From: Loktanella sp. DSM 29012
Lineage (GTDB): Bacteria; Pseudomonadota; Alphaproteobacteria; Rhodobacterales; Rhodobacteraceae
DNA: 64,000 nt
Assembly: GCF_900110705.1 (NCBI RefSeq)
Contig: NZ_FOEJ01000002.1
Coordinates: 464,131-528,130, forward strand
Direction: 5' to 3'
The position numbers and the translations under genes are program-made. This document shows positions 9,175-18,739 of the stretch, in pieces. Under the pieces are notes generated by a model that was not told the DNA's origin, did no database searches, and was given only the letters and a program-made list of their open reading frames with translations. Each line of letters starts with the position of its first letter. Position 1 is the stretch's first letter.

Positions 9175-9549
9175 ATGGAAAAAGACCCCTCGTTCAATGT
9201 CCTTGGTGGCCCGCTCGCGCCCTGTTCAACCGACCCCATGACCGGATTTTTCCGCAACGGGGCCTGCGATACCTGCGCGCAGGATCAGGGCAGTCATACG
9301 GTCTGTGCTGTGCTGACTGCCGAATTTCTGGCCTATTCGAAATATGTCGGCAACGATCTGTCCACGCCACGCCCGGAATACGGGTTTCCGGGGCTGAAAC
9401 CCGGCGACAGCTGGTGTTTGTGTGCGGGGCGGTTCATGCAGGCCCACGCCGAAGGCTGCGCGCCGCAGGTCAATCTGGCCGCAACCCACGTCCGGGCGAC
9501 CGAAATCGTGCCGGTGGACGTGCTACGTCTGTACGACAAGGAAGTGTGA
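9175..9549 (+). CDS. DUF2237 family protein
   Basis: This short 124-residue cytoplasmic protein has the DUF2237 layout: MEKDPSFNVLGGPLAPCS at the start, a Cys-rich middle (NGACDTCAQDQGSHTVCAVL), the PEYGFPGLKPGDSWCLC block (about residues 65-81) and APQVNLAATH near the end. Function is unknown. The frame is open further upstream, but the ATG at 9175 fits the family start and lies 4 bp after the previous stop. Conserved Cys/His residues would allow metal binding, which is inference. The stop overlaps the next start as TGATG. Confidence 0.8.
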   Translation: MEKDPSFNVLGGPLAPCSTDPMTGFFRNGACDTCAQDQGSHTVCAVLTAEFLAYSKYVGNDLSTPRPEYGFPGLKPGDSWCLCAGRFMQAHAEGCAPQVNLAATHVRATEIVPVDVLRLYDKEV

Positions 9550-10124
9550 TGCTGCGGACTGCCGTCTGCCTTGCGCTGCTGGCCTCGCCCCTCGCGGCAC
9601 AGGATATGCTGCGCTCTGCCGATCAGGTGCGGCTCGACGCGCTGGATGCGGCCGCAGGATCGGCCCTGCTGACGGCACTGGCAGGCGGCGGGCGCGGCGA
9701 CCTGGACCTGCTGCAAGAGGTGATGGAAGGTGCGCCACTGGCCCCGATCCAGACCACATTGCCAGGTGACTGGCAGTGCCGGATGCTGAAACTGGGCGAT
9801 GAAGCCGCATTGGTTGTCTATGCCGCGTTCGATTGCACGATCACGACCGATGGCGACGGTTTCATTCTGACCAAGACCACAGGATCGCAGCGCCTGACGG
9901 GGCGCATCACCTTGGCACCCGAGGGCATGGTGCTGACCGCGACAGGCCATGTCGCAGAGGTCGAACCGATTGCCTATGCCGATCTGGCGGATGATTTCGA
10001 AACAGACGGCACCCTGTGGCCCATCGTGGGGCGTGTCGAACAACCTGCGCCCGACCGCGCGCGCATCCTGATGCCGCTACCCGCGCTCGAGTCCGAGTTC
10101 GACGTGCTCTCTTTGCGGCGGTGA
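9549..10124 (+). CDS. secreted DUF4893-like protein
   Basis: The 191-residue protein begins with a clear signal peptide (MLRTAVCLALLASPLAAQ), so it should be periplasmic. The DWQCRMLKLG motif (about residues 74-83) and the beta-rich remainder fit DUF4893 of Rhodobacterales; this assignment is from memory of the family. The start overlaps the previous stop (TGATG), so it ends a pth-DUF2332-DUF2237-DUF4893 run. Its 3' end overlaps the convergent LuxR gene by 48 bp, leaving no room for a terminator between them. Confidence 0.6.
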   Translation: MLRTAVCLALLASPLAAQDMLRSADQVRLDALDAAAGSALLTALAGGGRGDLDLLQEVMEGAPLAPIQTTLPGDWQCRMLKLGDEAALVVYAAFDCTITTDGDGFILTKTTGSQRLTGRITLAPEGMVLTATGHVAEVEPIAYADLADDFETDGTLWPIVGRVEQPAPDRARILMPLPALESEFDVLSLRR

Positions 10125-10619
10125 CGGCGCGGTGGTGCCCAGCGGCCCGGACATCAGATCATCAATGAAAAGGCTCAGCAGCTGAGGGCGTCCGCTGACC
10201 CCGGCCTTGCGGTAGATCGCGTTGGTCTGTGCCTTGACAGTGCCCTCGCTGGTCTGACGCAGCGTGGCGATTTCATTGGTGGACATCCCCTTGATCGCGA
10301 ACAGCGCCACGTCACGTTCCGCCGGGGTCAGCCCCCAATCGGCAAAACGATCCTCGAGCAGTTCCATGAAAGCCCCCGATGCGATGCGCAACTGATCCTC
10401 GATCCGGTGGGTGCGCTGCATGACCCGCACCAGCACGACCGCCCCGAGAACAACCCCCAGCAGCAACCCGACAGCCGCACCCAGTTCGATCAGTTCGTGC
10501 ACCATCCATGTGAATGCAAACAATCCCGTCACGGTCGAGATGATGTTGACCACGAAAAGCACAGCGCTGATGGCCTGAAAGACCACCACTGCGAAAATCA
10601 GGATACTGCGCTTTTTCAT
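10077..10619 (-). CDS. membrane-anchored LuxR-type transcriptional regulator
   Basis: The 180-residue protein has two N-terminal membrane helices (about residues 6-28 and 42-64), a short linker and a C-terminal LuxR/GerE helix-turn-helix: LTPAERDVALFAIKGMSTNE and EGTVKAQTNAIYRKAGVSGR (about 97-143). No receiver domain is present, so the signal is probably sensed at or in the membrane. It is the last gene of a minus-strand operon, 20 bp after the second Asp-rich secreted protein gene, and may respond to or control those proteins. It overlaps the convergent DUF4893-like gene by 48 bp. Confidence 0.75.
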   Translation of the reverse strand: MKKRSILIFAVVVFQAISAVLFVVNIISTVTGLFAFTWMVHELIELGAAVGLLLGVVLGAVVLVRVMQRTHRIEDQLRIASGAFMELLEDRFADWGLTPAERDVALFAIKGMSTNEIATLRQTSEGTVKAQTNAIYRKAGVSGRPQLLSLFIDDLMSGPLGTTAPSPPQREHVELGLERG

Positions 10620-10639
10620 CGGCTCATGCGGGTCCGGTT

Positions 10640-11113
10640 TCAGTCATCGTCATCGTCGTCATCATCGTCGTCGTCGCCACCACGCCCCCGTCCCCGACCG
10701 CGTCCCCGTCCCTTGTCATCGTCGTCATCGTCACGGTCGGCAGATCGTTTGCGGTCGTCATCTCGGTCGTCAGATCGTTTGCGATCGTCGTCGCGGTCGT
10801 TGTTGCGATCCCGATCATCATCATCGCGGTCCCGGTTGGAAAAGGGCTGTGCGACGCGCGGCACCGTGTTGCCACTCGACCGGCGGGTCCAGCTGTCGCG
10901 CAGGATTTCACCCGTCGCTGGGTTAAAGATCATTTCCCGATCCAACGTCGGTGACAGCGCCCGCAGCTGGACACGGCCCAAAAGCGTGCGGTTCATCTCG
11001 ATCTGGGTAAATCCCTGCGCCCGAAGCTGCGTAACGATCTGATCCTCGACCGATTGCGCCGACACCCATGCGGGTGCGCAGATCAGGGACAGTATGAGCA
11101 GCAGTCGTTTCAT
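10640..11113 (-). CDS. secreted PepSY-like protein with Asp/Arg-rich repeat tail (copy 2)
   Basis: The predicted 157-residue protein has a signal peptide (MKRLLLILSLICAPAWVSAQ), a small N-terminal domain (SVEDQIVTQLRAQGFTQIE..., PATGEILRD) resembling a single PepSY repeat, and a low-complexity tail of RDDD, DDRKRS, GRGRG and a final run of Asp. The in-frame ATG at 11146 lies too far upstream of the signal peptide, so 11113 is chosen. Long Asp runs suggest binding of calcium or another cation in the periplasm or outside the cell. It is a paralogue of the next upstream gene, 54 bp away. Confidence 0.65.
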   Translation of the reverse strand: MKRLLLILSLICAPAWVSAQSVEDQIVTQLRAQGFTQIEMNRTLLGRVQLRALSPTLDREMIFNPATGEILRDSWTRRSSGNTVPRVAQPFSNRDRDDDDRDRNNDRDDDRKRSDDRDDDRKRSADRDDDDDDKGRGRGRGRGRGGDDDDDDDDDDD

Positions 11114-11134
11114 TGCGGCATTTCCAATCATCAT

Positions 11135-11160
11135 GCGCCCCCGCACCAGGACGGGGGCGC
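11135..11160 (-). terminator. GC hairpin between the two Asp-rich genes
   Basis: A perfect 9-bp stem, GCGCCCCCG (11135-11143) and CGGGGGCGC (11152-11160), with an 8-base loop, lies between the paralogues. It lacks a T-run on the minus (coding) strand, so it may only partly end transcription or protect the 3' end of the upstream message and set unequal expression. Confidence 0.45.
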
Positions 11161-11199
11161 TTTCAACTCTATCGTTCCGGCTGATCCTGTGAAAGAAAA

Positions 11200-11766
11200 T
11201 CAGTCGTCGTCATCGTCGTCATCGTCACGGTCACGGCGGTCGTCGTCGCGGTCGCGTTTCTTGCGATCATCATCGTCGTCATCGTCATCACGCCCGCCAC
11301 GACCACGGCCACGGCCCCGGTCGTCATCATCGTCGTCGTCATGGGCGTCGTCACGGCCGCCGCGGCCGCGACCGCGCCCACGGTCATCGTCGTCGTCATC
11401 ATCTGAAAAGCGGCGACCATTGCCACCCAGGCCACGGTCATCATCGTCGTTGTTCCGTGCCGACACGAAATCGCGGCGTTCGTCGCGCACCTCGATGCCC
11501 GTAGCATTCCGGTCGCGGCTATCCACGGCGTTGACCTCTTGCTTGAGGATCGCGCCAGTGCGTTTGTCATAGACCACTTCCAGCTCTCGGTTGCCACGGA
11601 TGGCCTCGACCTTGACCTGGCTGATGCCGTTCTTGACCTCGATCCGGCTATAGCCCTGATCGCGCAACGAAGAGATCACCTGATCGGAAATCGATTGCGC
11701 CATGGCCGTCGATCCGACCGTTGTCGTTCCCAACGCCAGAACCGCCGTCATCCAAAAATGCTTCAT
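11200..11766 (-). CDS. secreted PepSY-like protein with Asp/Arg-rich repeat tail (copy 1)
   Basis: The 188-residue protein has a signal peptide ending TAMAQ, a PepSY-like N-terminal domain (SISDQVISSLRDQGYSRIEV, YDKRTGAILKQE; about residues 25-78) and a tail made of Asp runs alternating with RGRGRGRGG blocks. The DNA of the tail is a near-repeat of GAC/GAT and CGN codons, prone to length change. It is the first gene of a minus-strand trio with a paralogue and a membrane LuxR regulator. Cation binding is inferred from composition only. The N-terminal fold call is moderate. Confidence 0.65.
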   Translation of the reverse strand: MKHFWMTAVLALGTTTVGSTAMAQSISDQVISSLRDQGYSRIEVKNGISQVKVEAIRGNRELEVVYDKRTGAILKQEVNAVDSRDRNATGIEVRDERRDFVSARNNDDDDRGLGGNGRRFSDDDDDDDRGRGRGRGGRDDAHDDDDDDDRGRGRGRGGRDDDDDDDDRKKRDRDDDRRDRDDDDDDDD

Positions 11767-11930
11767 GTCTTATCCCTTTCACCAGTCTGCACGTCCCGTC
11801 ATGGTGACGTGTCTGGTGACGACAAAGACCCACATGGGCCGCCCCCCGCTATTCGCACGGAGTTTAGGGGCCGCGCCATAAACCATCTGTCGAGGGCACT
11901 AAACTTTGGTTTAGGCGGTCCAAAACGACG

Positions 11931-11956
11931 AACGCCGCCCGGTTGGGGGCGGCGTT
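11931..11956 (-). terminator. intrinsic terminator after trpB
   Basis: A 10-bp stem, AACGCCGCCC (11931-11940) and GGGCGGCGTT (11947-11956), with a 6-base loop lies 25 bp beyond the trpB stop and is followed on the minus strand by CGTCGTTTTG. The 164 bp between it and the Asp-rich gene should hold that operon's promoter. Confidence 0.8.
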
Positions 11957-11981
11957 TGCGTGTTCTTTCGGGGCGTTACGG

Positions 11982-13214
<1,233 letters not shown>

Positions 13215-13290
13215 GGGCCCATCCTTGCGTAAAATTGCCTGTCAGCAGTATCGCCCCCGCGCCCCATGGGCAAGCGGTCGCAGTGTCGCG

Positions 13291-13932
13291 TCAGATGCCA
13301 CGCACCGCCGCGCAAAAGTCGCGTATGGCGTCGGGGTTCTTGACCCCCGGCGCGCGTTCGACACCCGATGACACGTCCACCATCGGCGCGCCGGTCTGGC
13401 GGATCGCATCAGCCACATTGGACGGCCGCAAACCGCCCGCCAGCATCCAGGGCACCGTCCAGTTGACGTCCCCCAGCACCGACCAGTCGAATGTGTGGCC
13501 GTTGCCACCGGGCATGTCCGCATCCTTTGGCGCCTTGGCATCCACGAGGATCTGTTCGCAGACAGCCATGTAGTCATCCAGCCCGGCAAGGTCGTCCGCC
13601 GTGGCCACACCGATGGCCTTCATCACGGGCAGGCCGCTGCGGGCGCGGATATCGGCCACGCGTTCGGGCGTTTCCGATCCATGCAGTTGCAGCATATCCA
13701 GCGGTACCCGCGCCAGCAGATCATCAAGGGCTGCGTCATCCATGTCGACCACCAGCCCAACCTTGCGCACGCCCAGGGGCACTGTCAGGGCCAGTTCGGC
13801 GGCCGCATCCAGTTCGAGGTTGCGGGGCGATTTCGGGAAAAACACCAGACCGATGTCGTCGGCACCGCAGGCCACGGCAGCGGCGACGTCCTGCGCCGTA
13901 CGCAGACCGCATATCTTGATTCTGGTCGCCAT
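13291..13932 (-). CDS. trpF: phosphoribosylanthranilate isomerase
   Basis: The 213-residue TIM-barrel protein carries the catalytic Cys in IKICGL (residues 5-10), the catalytic Asp in LVDAK (about 128-132) and the phosphate-binding [10 protein letters not shown] near 163-172. It converts phosphoribosylanthranilate to the deoxyribulose form in tryptophan synthesis. The ATG overlaps the stop of the upstream lapA gene in an ATGA junction, so the two are translationally coupled. Confidence 0.95.
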   Translation of the reverse strand: MATRIKICGLRTAQDVAAAVACGADDIGLVFFPKSPRNLELDAAAELALTVPLGVRKVGLVVDMDDAALDDLLARVPLDMLQLHGSETPERVADIRARSGLPVMKAIGVATADDLAGLDDYMAVCEQILVDAKAPKDADMPGGNGHTFDWSVLGDVNWTVPWMLAGGLRPSNVADAIRQTGAPMVDVSSGVERAPGVKNPDAIRDFCAAVRGI

Positions 13933-14300
13933 CAGCCTGCTTTTTTGCGGGGTGCGTCCAGCAGGGCGATGACGTCATCACCCTGTTCGGGATGTCCGGT
14001 TGTCATGCGCAGGTCCGCGACTTCCTTGCGCAGGCGTGTCAGTTCCTTTTCCTTGGCGCGGGCGTCTAGGCGTTCGGGGTATTCGCGGATCCATTCCCAG
14101 ATCAGCCCGACCAGCAGGCCGATCCCGGCAGCCAGAAAGATGACGACGAACAGGGGCAGCGTGATGTTCGGGGAAATGCCCAGCAGGTCGGCAAAAGGCG
14201 TCGGCATAGCCTGAAGCGTCGTCGCATCACGATTGGCCAGACCAACGAGGATCAGCACGACGGCAACGATCGCCCAAAAGACGTATTTCAGTGTTTTCAT
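13932..14300 (-). CDS. lapA: LapA-domain (DUF1049) inner-membrane protein
   Basis: The 122-residue protein has two hydrophobic helices (about residues 5-22 and 46-68) and a following coiled-coil with [14 protein letters not shown], which is the LapA/DUF1049 plan. In E. coli LapA works with LapB in control of lipopolysaccharide synthesis; here the role is inferred from the family. It lies between ihfB and trpF, the standard position in Alphaproteobacteria, and overlaps trpF by an ATGA. Confidence 0.8.
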   Translation of the reverse strand: MKTLKYVFWAIVAVVLILVGLANRDATTLQAMPTPFADLLGISPNITLPLFVVIFLAAGIGLLVGLIWEWIREYPERLDARAKEKELTRLRKEVADLRMTTGHPEQGDDVIALLDAPRKKAG

Positions 14301-14331
14301 CGTGTCAGTCCCTTTGATTTGCGCCCGCGGG

Positions 14332-14613
14332 TCAGGCCCCGTTCAGGCGGTCACGCAGCAGTTTGCCTGTCTTGAAGAATGGCACATGCTTCTCTGACAC
14401 TTCAACCGCTTCTCCGGTGCGTGGGTTCCGTCCGATGCGTCCATCGCGCTTTTTCACGGAGAATGCACCGAAACCGCGCAGTTCCACCCGTTCGCCCCGC
14501 ACGAGGGCGTCGGTGATCTGATCAAAGATGGTGGTGACGATGCGTTCGACGTCGCGCTGATAAAGATGAGGGTTTTCATCGGCAATTTTTTGAATCAGCT
14601 CCGAACGGATCAT
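14332..14613 (-). CDS. ihfB: integration host factor subunit beta
   Basis: The 93-residue protein is a canonical HU/IHF family member: [17 protein letters not shown] at the start, [20 protein letters not shown] (about residues 47-66) as the DNA-bending arm, and the C-terminal helix. With IhfA it bends DNA in recombination, replication and transcription. Two ATGs stand in tandem; the one at 14613 is five bases from a GGAGG, while 14616 is only two bases away, so 14613 is preferred. Confidence 0.95.
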   Translation of the reverse strand: MIRSELIQKIADENPHLYQRDVERIVTTIFDQITDALVRGERVELRGFGAFSVKKRDGRIGRNPRTGEAVEVSEKHVPFFKTGKLLRDRLNGA

Positions 14614-14666
14614 CATGTCCTCCACAACATATTATGAACGCCAGGGCAGACTGACGCCGTCGATTG

Positions 14667-14696
14667 GCATAACCCTATTACCTTCGTCTGTCTCAA
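14667..14696 (-). promoter_or_regulatory. candidate ihfB promoter
   Basis: On the minus strand TTGAGA (14696-14691) and TTATGC (14672-14667) are separated by 18 bases, about 55 bp upstream of the ihfB start. This is a fair sigma-70 match for an alphaproteobacterium, by eye only. The rest of 14697-14851 holds nothing recognisable. Confidence 0.3.
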
Positions 14697-14851
14697 GGGA
14701 ACAGTTCACACACATTCAGTTGCCGAAAACTGCCGCTGTGCACGGATTGGGCACAGTTCGGCGGTTATTTGTCTCGAAATATGAAACAAACAGAGGGGTT
14801 TGAACGAAAACAGGCGCAAACCGGCAAAGCGATTCGTCGCCGAAACGAAAA

Positions 14852-14881
14852 CGGCCCCGCCAGATGTTTCTGGCGGGGCCG
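14852..14881 (-). terminator. intrinsic terminator after rpsA
   Basis: A perfect 13-bp stem (14852-14864 with 14869-14881) with a TGTT loop, followed on the minus strand by TTTTC, lies 23 bp beyond the rpsA stop. It separates rpsA from ihfB transcription. Confidence 0.92.
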
Positions 14882-14904
14882 CGTATCAGTCGATCACATC
14901 TGGA

Positions 14905-16584
14905 TCAGTCGTCGCCCTTGAGCGCCGCACCCAAGATGTCGCCCAGCGATGCGCCGGAGTCGGAAGAACCATACTGTTCGACGGCTTCTTTCTCTTCTGC
15001 GATCTCGCGGGCCTTGATGGACAGACCCAGCTTGCGGGTCTTGGAGTCGATGTTGGTCACGCGCACGTCAACCTTGTCACCGACGCCGAAACGCTCGGGG
15101 CGCTGTTCGGCGCGGTCACGCGACAGATCGGAACGACGGATGAAGGATTTCATGCCCTCATAGTCGACCTCGATGCCGCCGTCTTCGATCTTGGTCACCT
15201 CTACGGTGATGATCGAACCGCGCTTGGTGCCGCCGATGGTTTCAGCAAAGGGATCGCCTTCCATCGCCTTGATCGAGAGCGAAATGCGCTCTTTCTCGAC
15301 GTCGACTTCTGCAACCTTGGCCTTGACCATGTCGCCCTTGCGGAAATCGCCGATGACGTCTTCGCCACGGCCATCCCATGTCAGGTCGGACAGGTGAACC
15401 ATGCCGTCGATGTCGCCCTCGAGGCCAACGAACAGACCGAATTCGGTGATGTTCTTGACTTCGCCTTCGACTTCGGTGCCCTCGGGGTGGGTTTCTGCAA
15501 ACACTTCCCACGGGTTGCGCTGCGTCTGCTTCAGACCCAGGGACACGCGACGCTTGGCGCTGTCGATTTCCAGCACCATGACTTCGACTTCTTGCGAGGT
15601 CGACACGATCTTGCCGGGGTGCACGTTCTTCTTGGTCCAGGACATCTCGGAGACGTGAACCAGACCTTCGACGCCGGGCTCGAGTTCAACGAATGCACCG
15701 TAGTCGGTGATGTTGGTCACGCGGCCGGTGTGCACGGATTCCAGCGAGTATTTCGCCTCGACCGCATCCCACGGATCGTCCTGCAGCTGCTTCATGCCGA
15801 GGCTGATACGGTGGGTTTCCTTGTTGATCTTGATGACCTGCACCTTGATCGTCTCGCCGATCGTCAGGATCTCGGACGGGTGGTTCACACGGCGCCACGC
15901 CATGTCGGTCACGTGCAGCAGGCCGTCAACACCGCCCAGGTCAACGAACGCACCGTATTCGGTGATGTTCTTGACGACGCCGTCGACTTCCTGGCCTTCG
16001 TGCAGGTTGCCGATGACTTCGGCGCGCTGCTCGGCACGGGATTCTTCGAGGATGGCACGACGGGACACAACGATGTTGCCACGGCGACGGTCCATTTTCA
16101 GGATCTGGAACGGCTGCTTCAGGCCCATCAGCGGGCCGGCGTCGCGCACGGGGCGAACGTCAACCTGGCTGCCGGGCAGGAACGCAACAGCGCCACCCAG
16201 ATCGACGGTGAAACCACCTTTTACGCGGCCAAAGATTGCGCCATCGACGCGCAGTTCGTCGGCATATGCCTTTTCCAGACGGTCCCAGGCTTCTTCGCGG
16301 CGGGCCATTTCGCGGCTGATGACTGCTTCGCCACGCGCGTTTTCGACCTGACGCAGGAACACTTCAACCTCGTCACCGACGGACAGGTTGGGCTCTTCAC
16401 CGGGTTCTGCAAATTCCTTGAGATCGATGCGGCCTTCCATCTTGTAGCCGACGTCGATAATGGCCTGGCCTGCTTCGATTGCGATGACCTTGCCTTTGAC
16501 GACCGAACCCTCGGAGGGGGTGTCGATCTCGAAGCTCTCGTTCAACAGGGCTTCGAATTCTTCCATGCTTGTGTTGCTTGCCAT
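14905..16584 (-). CDS. rpsA: 30S ribosomal protein S1
   Basis: The 559-residue protein contains six S1 RNA-binding repeats, seen as repeated G.V..I..YGAFV.L..GV.GL.H.S units spread from about residue 25 to 525. Examples are GYKMEGRIDLKEF in the first and YGAFVELEPGVEGLVHVSEM in the fourth. S1 recruits mRNA to the small subunit. Start MASNTSMEEFEALL is typical of alphaproteobacterial S1. It is flanked downstream by ihfB, as usual. The unbroken opposite-strand frame across the gene is an antisense artefact. Confidence 0.97.
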   Translation of the reverse strand: MASNTSMEEFEALLNESFEIDTPSEGSVVKGKVIAIEAGQAIIDVGYKMEGRIDLKEFAEPGEEPNLSVGDEVEVFLRQVENARGEAVISREMARREEAWDRLEKAYADELRVDGAIFGRVKGGFTVDLGGAVAFLPGSQVDVRPVRDAGPLMGLKQPFQILKMDRRRGNIVVSRRAILEESRAEQRAEVIGNLHEGQEVDGVVKNITEYGAFVDLGGVDGLLHVTDMAWRRVNHPSEILTIGETIKVQVIKINKETHRISLGMKQLQDDPWDAVEAKYSLESVHTGRVTNITDYGAFVELEPGVEGLVHVSEMSWTKKNVHPGKIVSTSQEVEVMVLEIDSAKRRVSLGLKQTQRNPWEVFAETHPEGTEVEGEVKNITEFGLFVGLEGDIDGMVHLSDLTWDGRGEDVIGDFRKGDMVKAKVAEVDVEKERISLSIKAMEGDPFAETIGGTKRGSIITVEVTKIEDGGIEVDYEGMKSFIRRSDLSRDRAEQRPERFGVGDKVDVRVTNIDSKTRKLGLSIKAREIAEEKEAVEQYGSSDSGASLGDILGAALKGDD

Positions 16585-16688
16585 GTGGCGTTTGTTTCCT
16601 AATCTGACGTTTTATACGGGCCGTGCGGTTGTCTCCGCCGGTCTTTGAGTTGCAGTTGGCCGGACACCGATACGAACATAAAACAACA

Positions 16689-16709
16689 GGGCCGGTACAA
16701 TACCGACCC
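16689..16709 (-). promoter_or_regulatory. hairpin in the rpsA leader
   Basis: GGGCCGGTA (16689-16697) and TACCGACCC (16701-16709) form a 9-bp stem with one mismatch and a CAA loop, about 105 bases upstream of the rpsA start and followed on the minus strand by a T-rich stretch. rpsA is autoregulated through its leader in other bacteria, so this may be a leader structure. An upstream terminator is the alternative. Confidence 0.35.
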
Positions 16710-16795
16710 TGCTCGAGTCTCATGCCCGCACCTGTCTCGATGCTTCGGCCCGCGTGTCATACAGCGCGGACCGATTTATCGCAAGCCCCGAGGGG

Positions 16796-17428
16796 TCAGT
16801 CGATGCGTGTAAACAGGATGTCGCGGTCACGGCGCACCTTTGGCGCGTCCACCAGCCAGTCATTTTCCGCGTCGCGGTAGCCCAGGGGCAGAATTACACA
16901 GGTTTTCAGACCTTTTTCGCGCAGGCCGAGGATCTCGTCGAACTTGGCGGGATCAAACCCTTCCATCGGGGTGGCGTCGACCTCTTGTTCGGCTGCGGCC
17001 AGCATGGCCACGCCCAGCGCGATATAGGCCTGTTTCGCGGCGTGCTGGAAATTCATATCGGCGTCGCGACCGACCAGCATCCCCTTGAGGTTTTCATAGT
17101 AGTCGCGGACCTGGTCCGTCACACCGCCACGGGCATTTCCGGTTTCGTCGCGCACCATGTCGATGCGTTCGTCGGTATAGTCATCCCATGCCGCAAACAC
17201 GAGCACGTGGCTGCCGTCGACCAACTGTTGCTGGCCGAATGCGGCCTCTGACAGTTTGGCACGGATGTCCTTGTTGGTGACGACCATCACCTCGAACGGC
17301 TGCGTCCCGCTGGAGGTCGGCGCAAGCCGCAGCGCGTCGAGGATCGCGGTGACCTTTTCTTCGGGGACGGTTTTGGTCGGGTCCATTTTCTTTGTGGCAT
17401 AGCGCCAGTTCAGCAGATCGTTCAGCAT
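16796..17428 (-). CDS. NfsB-type nitroreductase family oxidoreductase
   Basis: The 210-residue flavoprotein shows the nitroreductase-family N-terminus with the FMN-phosphate-binding WRYATKKMDP (about residues 8-17), the APTSSGTQPFE block (about 36-46) and the C-terminal VILPLGYRDAENDW. It should use NAD(P)H and FMN to reduce nitro or quinone compounds; the natural substrate is not evident. It stands between rpsA and the glutathione peroxidase gene on the same strand, 210 bp and 118 bp away respectively, so it probably has its own promoter. Confidence 0.85.
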   Translation of the reverse strand: MLNDLLNWRYATKKMDPTKTVPEEKVTAILDALRLAPTSSGTQPFEVMVVTNKDIRAKLSEAAFGQQQLVDGSHVLVFAAWDDYTDERIDMVRDETGNARGGVTDQVRDYYENLKGMLVGRDADMNFQHAAKQAYIALGVAMLAAAEQEVDATPMEGFDPAKFDEILGLREKGLKTCVILPLGYRDAENDWLVDAPKVRRDRDILFTRID

Positions 17429-17546
17429 GGTCTATCACTTTCAATCGGGAGGCATCCCGCCGCGGGATGTTCTGGCAAGAGATAGTCAAAACGCTGCGGG
17501 GCAAAACCGTGCAAATTGCACAAGCGATTGTGCGGTCCTGCGCGGG

Positions 17547-18065
17547 TCAGTCCAGCAACGCTTCGATCCGGGCGGTCAGTTGCCGCGATGTGGGGCGTGT
17601 CTGCGCACGCCAAGTGCCGGCGATCTGCCCCTGCCCGTCCAGCAGCACCTTGTTGAAATTCCAGTTGGGGACGAACCCGGTTTCGGTTTCCACCCATTTG
17701 TAGAACGGATGCGCCTGCGCCCCGCGCACGCGGGTGATCGTGGTCATCGGCAGGTTCAGGCCATAGGTCATCTCACAGTATTCCTTGGCCTCCTGGGCGG
17801 TCTCCAACTCTTGATTGAAATCATCCGACGGCACTGCCACGACCACCAGTCCCGCATCACGGTAGGTTTCATGCAGCGTCTGCATTTCGGTCAATTGACC
17901 TGCAAAACCACACAAAGAGGCCGTATTGACCACCAGCACCGGCTGTCCTGCGAAATCGTCCAATGCCAGATCGCCACCGTCGATCGATGCAAAGGTCATG
18001 CGCGGATCGGCGGCCTGCGCGATCGTGGCGGTCAGGGTCAACAACAGGGCAAGGAGGTATCGCAT
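17547..18065 (-). CDS. secreted glutathione-peroxidase-like protein
   Basis: The 172-residue product starts MRYLLALLLTLTATIAQA, a signal peptide, so it acts outside the cytoplasm. The mature part is a thioredoxin-fold peroxidase: NTASLCGFAGQ with the peroxidatic Cys (the family has K before it, here L), an NLPM motif, and the C-terminal PNWNFNKVLLDGQG with the Trp-Asn-Phe triad. It should reduce peroxides, probably with thioredoxin-like donors. A further in-frame ATG lies eight codons upstream, but the signal peptide favours 18065. Confidence 0.85.
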   Translation of the reverse strand: MRYLLALLLTLTATIAQAADPRMTFASIDGGDLALDDFAGQPVLVVNTASLCGFAGQLTEMQTLHETYRDAGLVVVAVPSDDFNQELETAQEAKEYCEMTYGLNLPMTTITRVRGAQAHPFYKWVETETGFVPNWNFNKVLLDGQGQIAGTWRAQTRPTSRQLTARIEALLD

Positions 18066-18124
18066 GGGTCTGATCCGATGGCTGTGCATGTCTTAGGTAA
18101 CACGCACAGGCAGTCAGACCAGTT

Positions 18125-18739
18125 TCACCCCTGCGGCATTCTTTCGCTGATGATGGCGATGGCGCGGGCGCGGGCCTGATCAGCCGTCAGGTCGGATGTA
18201 TCCAGCGTGACCGAATCGACGGCCGGGCGCAGCGGGGCGGTGGCGCGATTTGCATCGCGATCGTCGCGGGCGCGCACCTCTTGGAGGATGGCCGCACGGT
18301 CGGCGGCCTGCCCTGCATTCACCAGTTCGAGATAGCGCCGTTCAGCGCGGGTTTCGGCGCTGGCGGTGACGAACAGTTTCACCGTCGCATCGGGGCAGAT
18401 CACCGTGCCGATATCCCGCCCGTCCAGCACAGCACCGCCGTCGCGCGCGGCGAAATCCCGCTGAAAATCGACCAGCGCCTGCCGCACCTCGGCGATGACG
18501 GCGATCTGGCTTGCGGCCTCTGCCACGGCCTGCGTGCGCAGGGCCGGGTTGTCCAGCGCCGCAGGTTCAAGCGTTTGGGCAACCTTGATCGGATCGCCCC
18601 CGGCCAGCACCCCAGCCCCGACGGCACGGTAGAGCAGCCCTGTATCAAGGTGGGCAAAGCCGAAATGCGCGGCAAGCGCCTTGGACAGCGTGCCCTTTCC
18701 TGCGGCGGCAGGACCATCGACGGCGACCGTCATCTTCAT
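18125..18739 (-). CDS. cmk: cytidylate kinase
   Basis: The 204-residue protein has the P-loop [11 protein letters not shown] (about residues 7-17), the CMP-binding [13 protein letters not shown] (about 106-118) and the [13 protein letters not shown] lid (about 157-169). It phosphorylates CMP and dCMP. It overlaps the end of aroA by four bases (ATGA), so the two are translationally coupled; cmk beside aroA and upstream of rpsA is the common order, here interrupted by the peroxidase and nitroreductase genes. Confidence 0.95.
   Translation of the reverse strand: MKMTVAVDGPAAAGKGTLSKALAAHFGFAHLDTGLLYRAVGAGVLAGGDPIKVAQTLEPAALDNPALRTQAVAEAASQIAVIAEVRQALVDFQRDFAARDGGAVLDGRDIGTVICPDATVKLFVTASAETRAERRYLELVNAGQAADRAAILQEVRARDDRDANRATAPLRPAVDSVTLDTSDLTADQARARAIAIISERMPQG

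Noticed and set aside
10407..11042. Plus-strand frame rich in Ser runs
   Set aside because: Antisense of the Asp codon repeats (GAC/GAT read as GTC/ATC or TCG/TCA); no independent evidence.
14800..16602. A 600-codon open frame on the plus strand opposite rpsA
   Set aside because: It is the antisense of the S1 repeats in a high-GC genome; composition is unnatural, no ribosome site, and rpsA on the other strand is certain.
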